A DNA stretch of 64,000 nucleotides from JAEYZM01 sp943372195 (GCA_943372195.1 CALRXS010000017.1:5690-69689); one strand, 5' to 3'. Numbered from the stretch's first letter, positions 17,407 to 27,648 are shown. Program-made: numbers and translations. Notes: generated by a model from the letters alone, not told the origin.

Positions 17407-17410
17407 CAAA

Positions 17411-19282
17411 ATGGCTGACTTAAACTACAACGAAGACGACATAAAATCCCTAGACTGGAAAGAGCATATTCGATTAAGACCCGGTATGTATATCGGTAAG
17501 CTAGGTGATGGATCATCGCATGACGATGGTATATATATTTTATTGAAAGAGATTGTCGATAACTCTATCGATGAATTTGTGATGGGAGCTGGTAAAACAG
17601 TAGAGCTAACTATTTCAGACCATAAAGTAATTGTTAGAGATTACGGTCGTGGTATTCCATTGGGTAAAGTTATTGATTGCGTTTCAAAAATTAATACAGG
17701 TGGTAAATATGATTCGAAAGCATTTCAAAAATCTGTCGGATTAAATGGTGTGGGTACTAAAGCAGTAAATGCATTGTCGAATTATTTCAAAGTACAATCG
17801 TACCGAGATGGTAAGACCAAAACTGCTGAATTTGAAAAAGGAAATTTATTAAAGGATCATAAAGAAGAAGCTACTACACAACGTAACGGTACGGCTATAA
17901 CTTTTAATCCGGATGATACCATCTTTAGAAATTATCGCTACGTTCAAGAGTTTATCATTAACATGATTTGGAATTATGTTTATCTGAACGCAGGATTAAC
18001 ATTAGTATTGAATGGTGAAAAGTTTGCATCGCAACGCGGACTCTACGACTTGCTAGATCGTAAGACCGATGATACGATTCGATATCCTATCATCCACCTA
18101 AAGGGAGAAGATATTGAAATTGCGATGACGCATAATAATCAATATGGTGAAGAGTATTATTCATTTGTCAACGGACAAAACACTACACAAGGTGGTACGC
18201 ATCAAGCAGCATTTAGAGAGGCAGTAGTAAAAACTGTTCGAGAATTTTTCAAAAAAGAATTTGATGCTTCTGATATTCGTGCATCTATCGTCGCAGCAAT
18301 AAGTATAAGAATTCAAGAACCGGTTTTTGAATCACAAACGAAAACAAAATTAGGTTCGATTAATGCAGCACCTGAAGGTCCGACGATTCGTAACTGGATC
18401 AATGATTTTGTAAAGAAAGAATTAGACAACTACCTACATAAAAATCCGGAAGCTGCCGATGCTATGTTGAAGAGAATTCTTCAGTCAGAGCGCGAGCGTA
18501 AAGACATTGCAGGCATCAAGAAATTAGCTAATGAGCGTGCAAAGAAAGCAGCATTGCATAATAGAAAATTAAGAGATTGTAAGGTACATCTAGATGATGA
18601 AAAACACGAGAAAAGATTTAATACAACATTGTTTATCACCGAGGGTGATTCAGCAAGTGGTTCTATTACTAAATCAAGAGATGTAGATACTCAAGCGGTA
18701 TTTTCTTTGAAGGGTAAGCCTTTGAATTGCTTCGGACTAACAAAGAAAGTGGTGTATGAAAATGAAGAATTCAATTTATTGCAACATGCTTTAAATATTG
18801 AAGATGGAATTGAGGGATTAAGATATAATAATATTGTAATAGCTACCGATGCCGATGTGGATGGTATGCACATTCGATTATTGATGATGACTTTCTTCTT
18901 GCAGTTTTTCCCAGAGGTAGTGAAAGCCGGACATTTATATATTTTACAAACTCCATTATTTAGAGTAAGAAATAAAAAAGAAACGATTTATTGTTACTCA
19001 GAAGAGGAGAGAAGAAATGCTTTATCGAAATTAGGGCAACGTTCTGAAATAACCAGATTTAAAGGGCTTGGAGAGATTTCACCAGATGAGTTTGGGAATT
19101 TTATTGGTAAAGAAATTCGATTAGATCCGATTTTTATTTCGAAAGAAAGTAAGATGTTACAGATGCTCGATTATTTTATGGGTAAAAATTCACCAGCACG
19201 TCAAGAATTTATTGTGAAGAATTTAAGAGTAGAGAAAGACGTTATTGCTGAAGAAGAAACATTAGAAGAGGTAGAAGAATAA
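17411..19282 (+). CDS. parE: DNA topoisomerase IV subunit B (ParE-type)
   Basis: A 623-residue type IIA topoisomerase ATPase subunit. The start RLRPGMYIG and the GHKL box EIVDNSIDEF bind ATP, with GVGTKAVNALS as the lid. The TOPRIM motifs TEGDSASGS (about 414-422) and DADVDGMHIR bind Mg. The length of about 620 lacks the extra insert of Gram-negative GyrB. Pairing with the adjacent subunit A 10 bases downstream supports topoisomerase IV, the enzyme that decatenates daughter chromosomes. The 5' flank is a period-7 repeat array rather than a recognisable promoter. Confidence 0.92.
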   Translation: MADLNYNEDDIKSLDWKEHIRLRPGMYIGKLGDGSSHDDGIYILLKEIVDNSIDEFVMGAGKTVELTISDHKVIVRDYGRGIPLGKVIDCVSKINTGGKYDSKAFQKSVGLNGVGTKAVNALSNYFKVQSYRDGKTKTAEFEKGNLLKDHKEEATTQRNGTAITFNPDDTIFRNYRYVQEFIINMIWNYVYLNAGLTLVLNGEKFASQRGLYDLLDRKTDDTIRYPIIHLKGEDIEIAMTHNNQYGEEYYSFVNGQNTTQGGTHQAAFREAVVKTVREFFKKEFDASDIRASIVAAISIRIQEPVFESQTKTKLGSINAAPEGPTIRNWINDFVKKELDNYLHKNPEAADAMLKRILQSERERKDIAGIKKLANERAKKAALHNRKLRDCKVHLDDEKHEKRFNTTLFITEGDSASGSITKSRDVDTQAVFSLKGKPLNCFGLTKKVVYENEEFNLLQHALNIEDGIEGLRYNNIVIATDADVDGMHIRLLMMTFFLQFFPEVVKAGHLYILQTPLFRVRNKKETIYCYSEEERRNALSKLGQRSEITRFKGLGEISPDEFGNFIGKEIRLDPIFISKESKMLQMLDYFMGKNSPARQEFIVKNLRVEKDVIAEEETLEEVEE

Positions 19283-19292
19283 AGATTAAGAA

Positions 19293-22004
19293 ATGGCAAA
19301 GAAAGAGAAGATAGAATATAAACCACAAGATGAACGCGATCATTTAAATCGCAATGAAGAGGAAGGCTTGCATCAACATGTAATACCGATTAATGGTTTA
19401 TACGAGAATTGGTTTTTAGATTATGCTTCGTACGTAATATTAGATCGTGCGGTTCCTAATATTTATGACGGCTTAAAGCCTGTGCAACGTAGAATTTTAC
19501 ATTCATTGAAAGAGATGGATGATGGACGTTACAATAAGGCTGCAAACGTGATAGGAAATACTATGAAGTACCATCCGCATGGAGATGCATCTATTGGAGA
19601 TGCAATGGTACAAATAGGACAAAAGAATTTATTAATAGATTGTCAAGGAAACTGGGGAGACCCAGTAACAGGTGATAGTGCTGCAGCACCACGTTATATT
19701 GAAGCGAGGTTAACAAAGTTTGCTCTAGAGGTGGTGTTTAATCCGCAGACTACAGTATGGCAATTATCATACGATGGTAGAAATAAAGAGCCAATTACAT
19801 TACCTGTTAAATTCCCATTGTTATTAGCACAGGGAGCAGATGGTATAGCAGTCGGATTAGCGACAAAAATTTTACCGCATAATTTTATTGAATTAATTGA
19901 TGCTTCGATTGAAGTATTGAAAGGTGTACGCCCCAATTTAATGCCTGATTTTTATACAGGTGGTTATGCTGATTTTTCTGCATATAACGAGGGGCAAAGA
20001 GGTGGTAGGGTAAGAGTGAGAGCGAAAATTGTTGAGAAAGATAAAAAGACTTTAGCTATTACTGAAGTACCATTCACTACTACAACCGGTAGTTTGATTG
20101 ATAGTATTATCAATGCGAACGAAAAAGGTAAAATCAAGATCAAGAAAATTGAAGATAATACTGCACAAAATGTAGAGATTATTATTCATTTGGCTCCTGG
20201 TATTTCTCCGGATGTTACGATTGATGCATTGTATGCATTTACTGATTGTGAAGTATCAATTTCACCGAATACTTGTATCATTAAAAATGACAAACCGTAT
20301 TTCATGAGTGTAAATGATATACTCACTGAAAGTACTAATTATACCAAGTCATTATTAAAACAAGAATTACAAATTCGCCTCGATGAGTTAAATGAGAAAT
20401 GGCATTTTAGTTCATTAGAGAAAATATTTATTGAAGAGAAAATTTACCGCGACATTGAAGAATGCGAAACTTTTGAAGCTGTTTTAGAAGCAATTGATAA
20501 GGGCTTAGAGCCTTTTAAATCAAGGCTTTTGAGAGAGGTTACTAAAGATGATATTATTGCTCTTACTGAAATAAAAATTAAACGTATTTCTAAGTTCGAT
20601 GCATTCAAAGCCGATGATATTTTAAGAGGTATTGAAAAAGAAATCAAAGAAGTTAAGGCGAACTTAAAACATTTGACTGATTATGCTATTGATTATTTCA
20701 ATCGCTTAAAAGAAAAATACGGAAAAGGCAGAGAACGTAAAACTGAAATAAAAGCCTTTGATAAAGTTCAAGCTTCACAAGTAGCATTGGCAAATCAAAA
20801 GCTGTATATCAATAGGGCAGATGGTTTCGTCGGACTCGGATTAAAGAAAGATGAGTATATCTGTGACTGTTCTGATATCGATGATATCATAGTGTTCTGT
20901 GCCGATGGTAAGTTTAAAGTAATTAAGGTTGCTGAGAAAACTTTCGTAGGTAAAGATATTATTCATGCTGCTGTATTTAAAAAGAATGACGACCGTTCGG
21001 TTTACCACATGATTTACAAAGATGGTACATCCGGAAAATCATTCGTCAAAAGATTTTCTGTTGGTGGTGTAACTCGTGATAAAGATTATGATTTAACACA
21101 AGGTACTAAGGGAAGTTCAGTATTGTATTTCACTGCAAACCCTAATGGTGAATCAGAAGTAGTACAAGTAATATTAAAACCGATGGCTAAGCTTCGTAAG
21201 CTAACTATTGATATAGATTTTGCAGAGCTTGCTATTAAAGGTAGATCATCGATGGGTAATATCGTTACGAAATTCCCTGTTAAGAAAGTTCAACAATTAA
21301 GTAAAGGTGTTTCAACCTTAGGTGGAAGAGCAATTTGGTTCGACGAAATAGTTAAGAGATTGAACACAGATGGTAGAGGTAAATATTTAGGTAGCTTCCA
21401 AGGTGATGATAAAATCTTAGTGATTTATAAGGATGGTACTTATGAATTAACAAATTTCGATTTAACAAACCATTACGAAGACAAATATTTTGTACTAGAA
21501 AAATTTGACTCAGAACGAGTAGTAAATGCTATTCACTATGATGCATTAAACAAATCATCATATGTAAAACGTTTCTTGATTGAGAATACGACTATCAATA
21601 AAAAGTTCTCATTTATTTCTGAAGCAGCCGGATCGAAATGTTGGTTTGCAAGTACAATGATAGAACCAATGGTGAAAGTTGTTTTCAATAAAGACGGAAA
21701 AACTCAACCAGCAGATTTAGAATTTAATGTTGCTGCATTCATCGAAGTAAAAGGCATGAAAGCAATCGGTAACAAAATGGGCAAATACCCTGTGAAAGAA
21801 GTTGTCGATATTTCTGAAACTGTAAATGTCGATGAGGTAGATGAAGAAGATATGGAAGCAGTGCAAAAAGCTTTAGAAAATATCAAAGCTAAAAAACCTG
21901 CTAACGCAGAAACTGAATCTAAACCTAAAGATAAAATAGAATTCATCATTACAAATCCAGATGATATCGACATGGACGGCGAAGGGCAAACGAAGCTTTT
22001 TTAG
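19293..22004 (+). CDS. parC: DNA topoisomerase IV subunit A (ParC-type)
   Basis: A 903-residue breakage-reunion subunit. The catalytic tyrosine Y135 is in AAAPRYIEARL, with DGLKPVQRRILH near 59-70 and the YHPHGDASIGDAM box near 93-105. The C-terminal half contains blades of the DNA-wrapping pinwheel. It ends in an acidic tail (VDEVDEEDMEAVQ) absent from E. coli ParC, a length and tail typical of Bacteroidota homologues. It follows parE after 10 bases, so the subunits are made from one mRNA. A perfect palindrome lies downstream. Confidence 0.92.
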   Translation: MAKKEKIEYKPQDERDHLNRNEEEGLHQHVIPINGLYENWFLDYASYVILDRAVPNIYDGLKPVQRRILHSLKEMDDGRYNKAANVIGNTMKYHPHGDASIGDAMVQIGQKNLLIDCQGNWGDPVTGDSAAAPRYIEARLTKFALEVVFNPQTTVWQLSYDGRNKEPITLPVKFPLLLAQGADGIAVGLATKILPHNFIELIDASIEVLKGVRPNLMPDFYTGGYADFSAYNEGQRGGRVRVRAKIVEKDKKTLAITEVPFTTTTGSLIDSIINANEKGKIKIKKIEDNTAQNVEIIIHLAPGISPDVTIDALYAFTDCEVSISPNTCIIKNDKPYFMSVNDILTESTNYTKSLLKQELQIRLDELNEKWHFSSLEKIFIEEKIYRDIEECETFEAVLEAIDKGLEPFKSRLLREVTKDDIIALTEIKIKRISKFDAFKADDILRGIEKEIKEVKANLKHLTDYAIDYFNRLKEKYGKGRERKTEIKAFDKVQASQVALANQKLYINRADGFVGLGLKKDEYICDCSDIDDIIVFCADGKFKVIKVAEKTFVGKDIIHAAVFKKNDDRSVYHMIYKDGTSGKSFVKRFSVGGVTRDKDYDLTQGTKGSSVLYFTANPNGESEVVQVILKPMAKLRKLTIDIDFAELAIKGRSSMGNIVTKFPVKKVQQLSKGVSTLGGRAIWFDEIVKRLNTDGRGKYLGSFQGDDKILVIYKDGTYELTNFDLTNHYEDKYFVLEKFDSERVVNAIHYDALNKSSYVKRFLIENTTINKKFSFISEAAGSKCWFASTMIEPMVKVVFNKDGKTQPADLEFNVAAFIEVKGMKAIGNKMGKYPVKEVVDISETVNVDEVDEEDMEAVQKALENIKAKKPANAETESKPKDKIEFIITNPDDIDMDGEGQTKLF

Positions 22005-22040
22005 TTAGGTTGTATAAATAAACCTGCTTAAATAGGTATT

Positions 22041-22072
22041 ACTGGTGGCACGACTTAAGTCGTGCCACCAGT
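22041..22072. terminator. 32-bp perfect palindrome between parC and the ABC-F gene
   Basis: ACTGGTGGCACGACTT is followed directly by its exact reverse complement, with no loop. It sits between convergent genes, 36 bases after parC and 20 bases before the ABC-F stop. It may act as a bidirectional terminator through a GC-rich stem followed by TTTTG. It may equally be a REP-like element or a protein-binding palindrome. Confidence 0.6.
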
Positions 22073-22092
22073 TTTGTAAGTTTTGTAACAGA

Positions 22093-23964
22093 TTAATTTT
22101 CAGATAGTTCCAACCATCTCAACTCCTTAACCCCCAAATTCTTCTCCACTTCCTCCAACTCATTTGAAAGTGAAATTATCTTTTCGACATCTGATTCCTT
22201 AGCTAATTCAGAATTAATTTCTGCTTTTCTATTTTCTAGTGAAGCAATTTCCTGATCGAGAGTTTCAAGCTCTTTTTGCTCTTTGAAACTTAATTTCTTT
22301 TTAGTAGCAGCTGCTGCTTGCACTTTCTGTGCATCTACAACTTTTTGCTGTTTCGCTAATTGCTTTTGTAATTCTAACTCTTCTTCTTTCTCTACACGAT
22401 AGTCTGTGTAATTTCCATTATATGTTTGCACTTCTCCATTTCCTTCGAAAATAAATAGATGATCAGTCAAGCTGTCTACTAAATATCTGTCGTGAGATAC
22501 TAGTACCAAACATCCTGGGAAAGTAATTAAAAAATCTTCTAAGATATTTAAGGTATCGATGTCTAAGTCGTTCGTGGGCTCATCGAGTATTAAGAAATTC
22601 GGATTCAACATTAGAATTCTCATCAACTGTAATCTCTTTTTCTCTCCACCACTTAGCTTCGATACTTTATCATTTTGCTTCGCCGGCGGAAATAAAAATT
22701 TCGTCAACAATTGTGATGCACTTAGTTGTTTCCCATCTGACATGATGATATAATCTGCAACATCTTTCACCACATCTATTACTTTCATGTCTTCATCAAA
22801 TCTCAATCCGTCTTGTCGGTAATAACCATATACAGTTGTTTCACCTACTATAATTTTACCTTTGTCGGGTTGAATTTGCTGAGTAATCAATTGTAAAAAA
22901 GTCGACTTCCCTGATCCGTTTTTACCCGCAACACCAATACGATCTTTCTTCTTAAATACATAAGAGAAATCTGAAATGATATTCTTATCTCCGTATGATT
23001 TACCTATATGATGTAACTCTAAAATTTTGTTTCCTTGAGTACTCATCTTCACACTCAACTCTACTTCTTGATTCGGTCTTAACTCTTTCGTCTTCTCATC
23101 TAATTTACCGAATGCATCTATTCTCGATTTTGATTTTGTTGTTCTCGCTTTTGGTTGACGACGCATCCATTCCAATTCCTTCCTCCACAAATTTTTATTC
23201 TTCTCATACGATGCTTTATCCATCTCCTCACGCTCTGACTTCTTCTCTAAATAATAACTATAGTTACCCTTGTATGAAAACACCGAACCTCTATCTATCT
23301 CCATGATTTCATTACACACATTATCTAAAAAATAACGATCGTGTGTAACCATCATCAAAGTCTTATTTCCCTTATTCAAATAATCTTCTAACCATTCAAT
23401 CGTATCTATATCTAAATGGTTCGTCGGCTCATCTAATATGTACAAATCAGGGTCTTCGATTAATAATTTAGCTAAGGCAATTCTCTTCTTTTGTCCGCCC
23501 GATAATGTCGCAATATTCTGATTCAAGTGATGTATACCTAAGATCCCCAAAATATGTTTGATCTTATGTTCATACTCCCAAGCATCTGCAGCACTCAAGG
23601 CATCGGTCAATTCGTTGATCTCATTATCTTTCCCTACTGGGTTTTCTAAGAGTATCTCGTATTGTTTAATTAAACTTAAGGCCGGATGTTCGTCTGAAAA
23701 TAAATAATCTGATATACTAATCGAAACTGCAGGTAATGGGTCTTGTTCTAAATGACCAATTCTAATACTCTTGTTCTGTATTAACTTTCCCTCCGATGGT
23801 TCTAAAATTTTCGCTATGATATTCATCATAGTACTCTTTCCCGCACCATTTACTCCAACTAATGCTATCCTCTGACCGGCATTTATCCCGAAATTTATGT
23901 CCCTAAACATCCACTTATCGTGGTACTGATGCCCTAATCGCTCTGCCGATATATAATTACTCAT
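22093..23964 (-). CDS. ABC-F family ATPase (Uup-like)
   Basis: A 623-residue soluble protein with two ABC domains and no membrane segments. Walker A motifs are GVNGAGKS (about 37-44) and GKNGSGKS (about 348-355). The signatures are LSGGQKKR and LSGGEKKR, and both domains carry DEPTNHLD/DEPTNDLD. A linker rich in Arg and Lys joins them. A charged coiled-coil C-terminal extension of about 90 residues is like that of Uup. ABC-F proteins act on ribosomes; the specific role is not shown. The gene is monocistronic. Confidence 0.9.
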   Translation of the reverse strand: MSNYISAERLGHQYHDKWMFRDINFGINAGQRIALVGVNGAGKSTMMNIIAKILEPSEGKLIQNKSIRIGHLEQDPLPAVSISISDYLFSDEHPALSLIKQYEILLENPVGKDNEINELTDALSAADAWEYEHKIKHILGILGIHHLNQNIATLSGGQKKRIALAKLLIEDPDLYILDEPTNHLDIDTIEWLEDYLNKGNKTLMMVTHDRYFLDNVCNEIMEIDRGSVFSYKGNYSYYLEKKSEREEMDKASYEKNKNLWRKELEWMRRQPKARTTKSKSRIDAFGKLDEKTKELRPNQEVELSVKMSTQGNKILELHHIGKSYGDKNIISDFSYVFKKKDRIGVAGKNGSGKSTFLQLITQQIQPDKGKIIVGETTVYGYYRQDGLRFDEDMKVIDVVKDVADYIIMSDGKQLSASQLLTKFLFPPAKQNDKVSKLSGGEKKRLQLMRILMLNPNFLILDEPTNDLDIDTLNILEDFLITFPGCLVLVSHDRYLVDSLTDHLFIFEGNGEVQTYNGNYTDYRVEKEEELELQKQLAKQQKVVDAQKVQAAAATKKKLSFKEQKELETLDQEIASLENRKAEINSELAKESDVEKIISLSNELEEVEKNLGVKELRWLELSEN

Positions 23965-24045
23965 TCATTTATTTTTTGCGAAAATACGATAAGTATTAGC
24001 AAAATCTCTCCAAAATTTCCTTAATTTAAAACATATTATCAAAAT

Positions 24046-24063
24046 ATATGTTGTAACACATAT
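24046..24063. promoter_or_regulatory. Inverted repeat upstream of the pirin gene
   Basis: ATATGT-N6-ACATAT lies 17 bases before the pirin ATG at 24080. A further ACATAT copy at 24031-24036 gives three alternating half-sites. This is a possible operator for a dimeric regulator, but AT-rich sequence makes chance matches likely. Confidence 0.3.
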
Positions 24064-24079
24064 ATATAATTTTAAAGCT

Positions 24080-24790
24080 ATGAAATACTTGATTCACAAA
24101 GCATCTGAAAGAGGTGGAGCTAATTTCGGATGGTTGAATTCTAAACACTCATTCTCGTTCGGACATTTCTATGATCCTCAGAAAATGGGCTTCGGATTAT
24201 TACGAGTTTTGAACGATGATATTGTTCAAGCAGGCATGGGCTTTGGTGAACATCCGCACGATAATATGGAGATTGTCAGTATACCTACTAGTGGTGCTTT
24301 AGAGCACAAAGATAGCACGGGTACGAATGAAGTGATTAGAAGTGGTGAAGTTCAAATTATGTCAGCAGGTACTGGTATCAGACATTCAGAATACAATCAT
24401 TCTAAAACTGAGCAAGTAAAGTTTTTTCAAATTTGGGTGATGCCTAAAGAGAAAAATATTCAACCTCGTTACGAACAAAAGAAATTCGAAATCACTGATA
24501 GAGAAAATAAATTTCAAATTGTGGTAAGTCCGAATAAAGAAGAAGGTGGCGTGTTGATCAATCAAGATGCTTGGTTCTCACTCGCTAATATTTCAAACGG
24601 AAACACTGTAAATTATCAATCTAAAAAATCTGATAATGCTGCTTATCTATTTGTCATCAAAGGCTCTATCGAAATAGCCAATCAAATGCTTGGCGAACGT
24701 GATGCAATGGGCATTGTAGAGTATGAAAATATTGACATTAAGGCATCGGAAGATGCGGAGGTGTTGGTGATAGATGTACCTTTAAAATAA
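24080..24790 (+). CDS. Pirin family protein
   Basis: A 236-residue bicupin. The N-terminal cupin has the metal-ligand pattern HPHDNMEIVSIPTSGALEHKDS near residues 58-77 and SAGTGIRHSEYNHS near 98-111. The family includes the quercetinase YhhW, and some members act as redox-sensing co-regulators. The substrate is not evident. It is a single gene converging on the methyltransferase gene across a period-7 array. Confidence 0.9.
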   Translation: MKYLIHKASERGGANFGWLNSKHSFSFGHFYDPQKMGFGLLRVLNDDIVQAGMGFGEHPHDNMEIVSIPTSGALEHKDSTGTNEVIRSGEVQIMSAGTGIRHSEYNHSKTEQVKFFQIWVMPKEKNIQPRYEQKKFEITDRENKFQIVVSPNKEEGGVLINQDAWFSLANISNGNTVNYQSKKSDNAAYLFVIKGSIEIANQMLGERDAMGIVEYENIDIKASEDAEVLVIDVPLK

Positions 24791-24860
24791 TGTAAGATGT
24801 AGGATGTAAGATGTAAAATTAATTCTACATCTTACATCCTACATTCTAAATTTTAAATTT
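24791..24860. repeat. Inverted period-7 array between pirin and methyltransferase genes
   Basis: Ten 7-base units start right after the pirin stop: TGTAAGA, TGTAGGA, TGTAAGA, TGTAAAA, spacer TTAATTC, then TACATCT, TACATCC, TACATTC, TAAATTT, TAAATTT. The arms are complementary. The array fills the whole gap and enters the 3' end of the minus-strand gene, including its TAG at 24846-24848. It belongs to the same unit family as the array at 2481. Confidence 0.85.
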
Positions 24861-25724
24861 CCCAAACACTCCCAACGGCAACTTACTCCCCTTCGTCGCT
24901 TGTAAATAAAGTTCGCCGATTTCTAAATTCTTCAAATCACCAAACGATGTGCGAATTAAATTCTCTACTATGATTGATGATAATCCGAGTGAATAAGTGT
25001 TCAATATCAAAAAGAATTCTTTGTCATCTGCTAATGCAGCAACGTCTTTCATCATCTCGTTGATATGGTCTTCTAATTTCCATTTTTCACCATTTGGTCC
25101 GTGACCGTATGCAGGAGGGTCTAAAATTATTCCATTATATTTTTTACCTCTCTTCACTTCTCTCTTCACAAATTTCAATGCATCTTCTACCACCCAACGT
25201 ATATCTTTCAATCCAGATAATTCTTGATTCTCATTCGCCCAACTTACTACTTGTTTAATAGAATCTACGTGTGTAACATCTGCACCTGCTGACTTAGCAG
25301 CTAATGATGCCCCACCTGTATATGCAAATAAGTTTAATACCTTCGGATGTTCAATCTTCATTGACTTTATTGCCTCCGCCATGAAGTCCCAATTCACCGC
25401 CTGCTCCGGAAATATTCCTACATGCTTAAACGAGGTTAAGGCTAATCGAAATTTTATATCAATAAGTTTAGTCTTGTATTGTATATGCCATCTGTCTGGC
25501 ATGCCTGGTTTTAAATCAACCCATTCACCCGAAGAACTACTCTTTGGTTTGAAATAAACATGCGCCAAGTTCTCCCACTCATTACGAGTCATTGCGGGGT
25601 CCCATATTGCCTGTGGCTCTGGTCGGATGGTAATGTATTTGCCAAATCTCTCTAACTTCTCGAAATTACCACAGTCTATTAACTCGTAGTCTTCCCAATT
25701 CTGCGGACAAAGTAATTGAATCAT
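24846..25724 (-). CDS. Class I SAM-dependent methyltransferase (RlmI-like)
   Basis: A 292-residue protein with a Rossmann methyltransferase core. Motif I is NLFAYTGGASLAAKSAGAD (about 146-164), followed by VDSIKQVVSWANEN and the catalytic-loop motif LDPPAYGHG near 200. This set matches the RlmI/RlmK group of rRNA cytosine-C5 or guanine methyltransferases, but without an N-terminal PUA domain. The nucleic acid target is unknown. The last residues (KFKI) are encoded by a period-7 repeat. Confidence 0.8.
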   Translation of the reverse strand: MIQLLCPQNWEDYELIDCGNFEKLERFGKYITIRPEPQAIWDPAMTRNEWENLAHVYFKPKSSSSGEWVDLKPGMPDRWHIQYKTKLIDIKFRLALTSFKHVGIFPEQAVNWDFMAEAIKSMKIEHPKVLNLFAYTGGASLAAKSAGADVTHVDSIKQVVSWANENQELSGLKDIRWVVEDALKFVKREVKRGKKYNGIILDPPAYGHGPNGEKWKLEDHINEMMKDVAALADDKEFFLILNTYSLGLSSIIVENLIRTSFGDLKNLEIGELYLQATKGSKLPLGVFGKFKI

Positions 25725-25761
25725 TTTTTATAAATATTGGCAAAGATAGGAATTATAATCT

Positions 25762-27639
25762 TTATGAATTAATGCCCTTTTTGATGAGCTCACTATCCCA
25801 AGCACTATCAGTATTCGTCATTTGTAAATGCAAATCTTCTGATAATAGTTTTTCTTCTAATTCTATTTGCTCTCTAACAGTAAGTATGTATTCTTTTGTG
25901 TCGTGTCTAGATTTCGCTAATTTAACCAAGGCCTCTTCATCATATTTAATGAAATCTTGCGCTTTTCGCGTAGCTGTATAATTACGAATACCTAGCTTAT
26001 TCAAAACATCTACCGCCATATGAACTGATGTATAAAGTGTTTCTCGGTAAATATGTTCTACTCCCTCATCAATTAAATTATAAGCATCGAACCTGTTTCT
26101 TGCTCTTGCCATTATTTTTAGATTCGGAAAATGCTTTCTGCAAATACTTATTAACTCATGATTGGTATCAGTATTATCAATTACTGCGATCAACATTTTT
26201 GCGGTTTCAGCTCCTGCAGCTTTTAATAAATCAATTCTTGTAGCATCCCCATAATAAACTTCAAAGCCCATTTTACGTAACACTTCTACACGTTCACTGT
26301 CACTATCTAATATGGTTGCGTTTATTCCGTTTGCTCTTAAAAATCTTCCAATGGTACTACCAAAATGTCCGAAGCCTGCAATAATCACCGAATGTTGCTG
26401 CTCTATTTCATCATGTGGTTTCTTATTGTTATCATCAATTTCTTTAGTTCCAAAATAAGGGTCTATCAATCGCTCATTTATCAATAATAAAATAGGAGTG
26501 ATGGTCATACTTAATGCACTAACAGCCATTAATAGTTCATTCCAGTTTTTGTCAATAATATTTAGTTGACCACTAAAATTCAATAGTACAAATGCAAATT
26601 CTCCAACTTGTGATAATAAAAAAGCAAACAATAAATTTTGATCATTTTTTATTTTAAAAATCTTACCAGCTAGTATCAATACCAATCCTTTGATTAACAT
26701 GACACCAATTACCATCGATAGTATTAGTATTGGTTTATTGTTTATCAATTCAAAATTGATAGTAGAGCCTACTCCAATAAAGAAGATTCCTAATAATAAT
26801 CCTTTGAATGGTTCTATATCACTTTCTAATTCATGTCTGAATGAGCTGTTGGCGAGAACTACACCGGCTAAGAAGGTGCCGAGGGCCGGACTTATACCTA
26901 CCATTTTCATTAAGTAAGCAACACCAATTACTAAGAACAATGCCATTGCAGTGAAGAGTTCTCTTAATCTAGTTTTTGCAATGGTTTTCATTATGGGAGC
27001 AACAATAAATTGTCCGATTACAATTATACTACCCATTACACCTAACACCGTTAATGTTTTTAACCAAGCAGGTAAATCAGAAATTAAAGTTTCAGAATTT
27101 GAATTGCTTGTAATATTATTTACAGCCAACAATGGTAATAAAGCAAGTATTGGTATGACCATTATATCTTGAAACAACAATACAGAAAATGATGCTTGTC
27201 CAGCACTCGTTTTACTCCAGCCCTTTTCTTTAAGCGTTTGTAAAATGATTGCTGTCGACGACATGCTTAGTGATAAAGCTAATGCTAATGAAGTAGAATG
27301 ACTAAGATTGAAATACAAATGTGAAACAGCACCTATTATTAAACTTGTAACTATTAATTGTATGCCCCCTAATCCGAAAATTGATTTACGCATGACCCAA
27401 AATTCTTTCGGATCTATCTCTAGTCCGATCACAAATAACATCATCACCACCCCAAACTCTGCCGCATGCATCATGTCTTCTCCTTCTTGTCCGACCCAAC
27501 CTAATACAAACGGACCTATAACCATTCCCGCTATCAAATAACCCAATACCGATCCCAAGCCTAATTTCTTAGCAATCGGTACAAAAACTAATCCCGCACC
27601 TAAAAGTATAATCGATTTGAGTAAGAAGTCTTCAGCCAT
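25762..27639 (-). CDS. CPA2 cation:proton antiporter with TrkA-N domain (KefC-like)
   Basis: A 625-residue inner-membrane protein. Residues 1-385 hold about 12 hydrophobic segments of the Na+/H+ exchanger fold (early motif GLGSVLGYLIAGMVIGPFVLG). A cytoplasmic RCK/TrkA-N nucleotide-binding domain starts near 405 (VIIAGFGHFGSTIGRFLRANG). An acidic C-terminal tail follows. Like KefB/KefC it probably exports K+ in exchange for protons under nucleotide or thiol-adduct control. The flavodoxin-like gene 9 bases upstream is KefF-like, which supports this. Confidence 0.85.
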   Translation of the reverse strand: MAEDFLLKSIILLGAGLVFVPIAKKLGLGSVLGYLIAGMVIGPFVLGWVGQEGEDMMHAAEFGVVMMLFVIGLEIDPKEFWVMRKSIFGLGGIQLIVTSLIIGAVSHLYFNLSHSTSLALALSLSMSSTAIILQTLKEKGWSKTSAGQASFSVLLFQDIMVIPILALLPLLAVNNITSNSNSETLISDLPAWLKTLTVLGVMGSIIVIGQFIVAPIMKTIAKTRLRELFTAMALFLVIGVAYLMKMVGISPALGTFLAGVVLANSSFRHELESDIEPFKGLLLGIFFIGVGSTINFELINNKPILILSMVIGVMLIKGLVLILAGKIFKIKNDQNLLFAFLLSQVGEFAFVLLNFSGQLNIIDKNWNELLMAVSALSMTITPILLLINERLIDPYFGTKEIDDNNKKPHDEIEQQHSVIIAGFGHFGSTIGRFLRANGINATILDSDSERVEVLRKMGFEVYYGDATRIDLLKAAGAETAKMLIAVIDNTDTNHELISICRKHFPNLKIMARARNRFDAYNLIDEGVEHIYRETLYTSVHMAVDVLNKLGIRNYTATRKAQDFIKYDEEALVKLAKSRHDTKEYILTVREQIELEEKLLSEDLHLQMTNTDSAWDSELIKKGINS

Positions 27640-27648
27640 GTTTTTATA

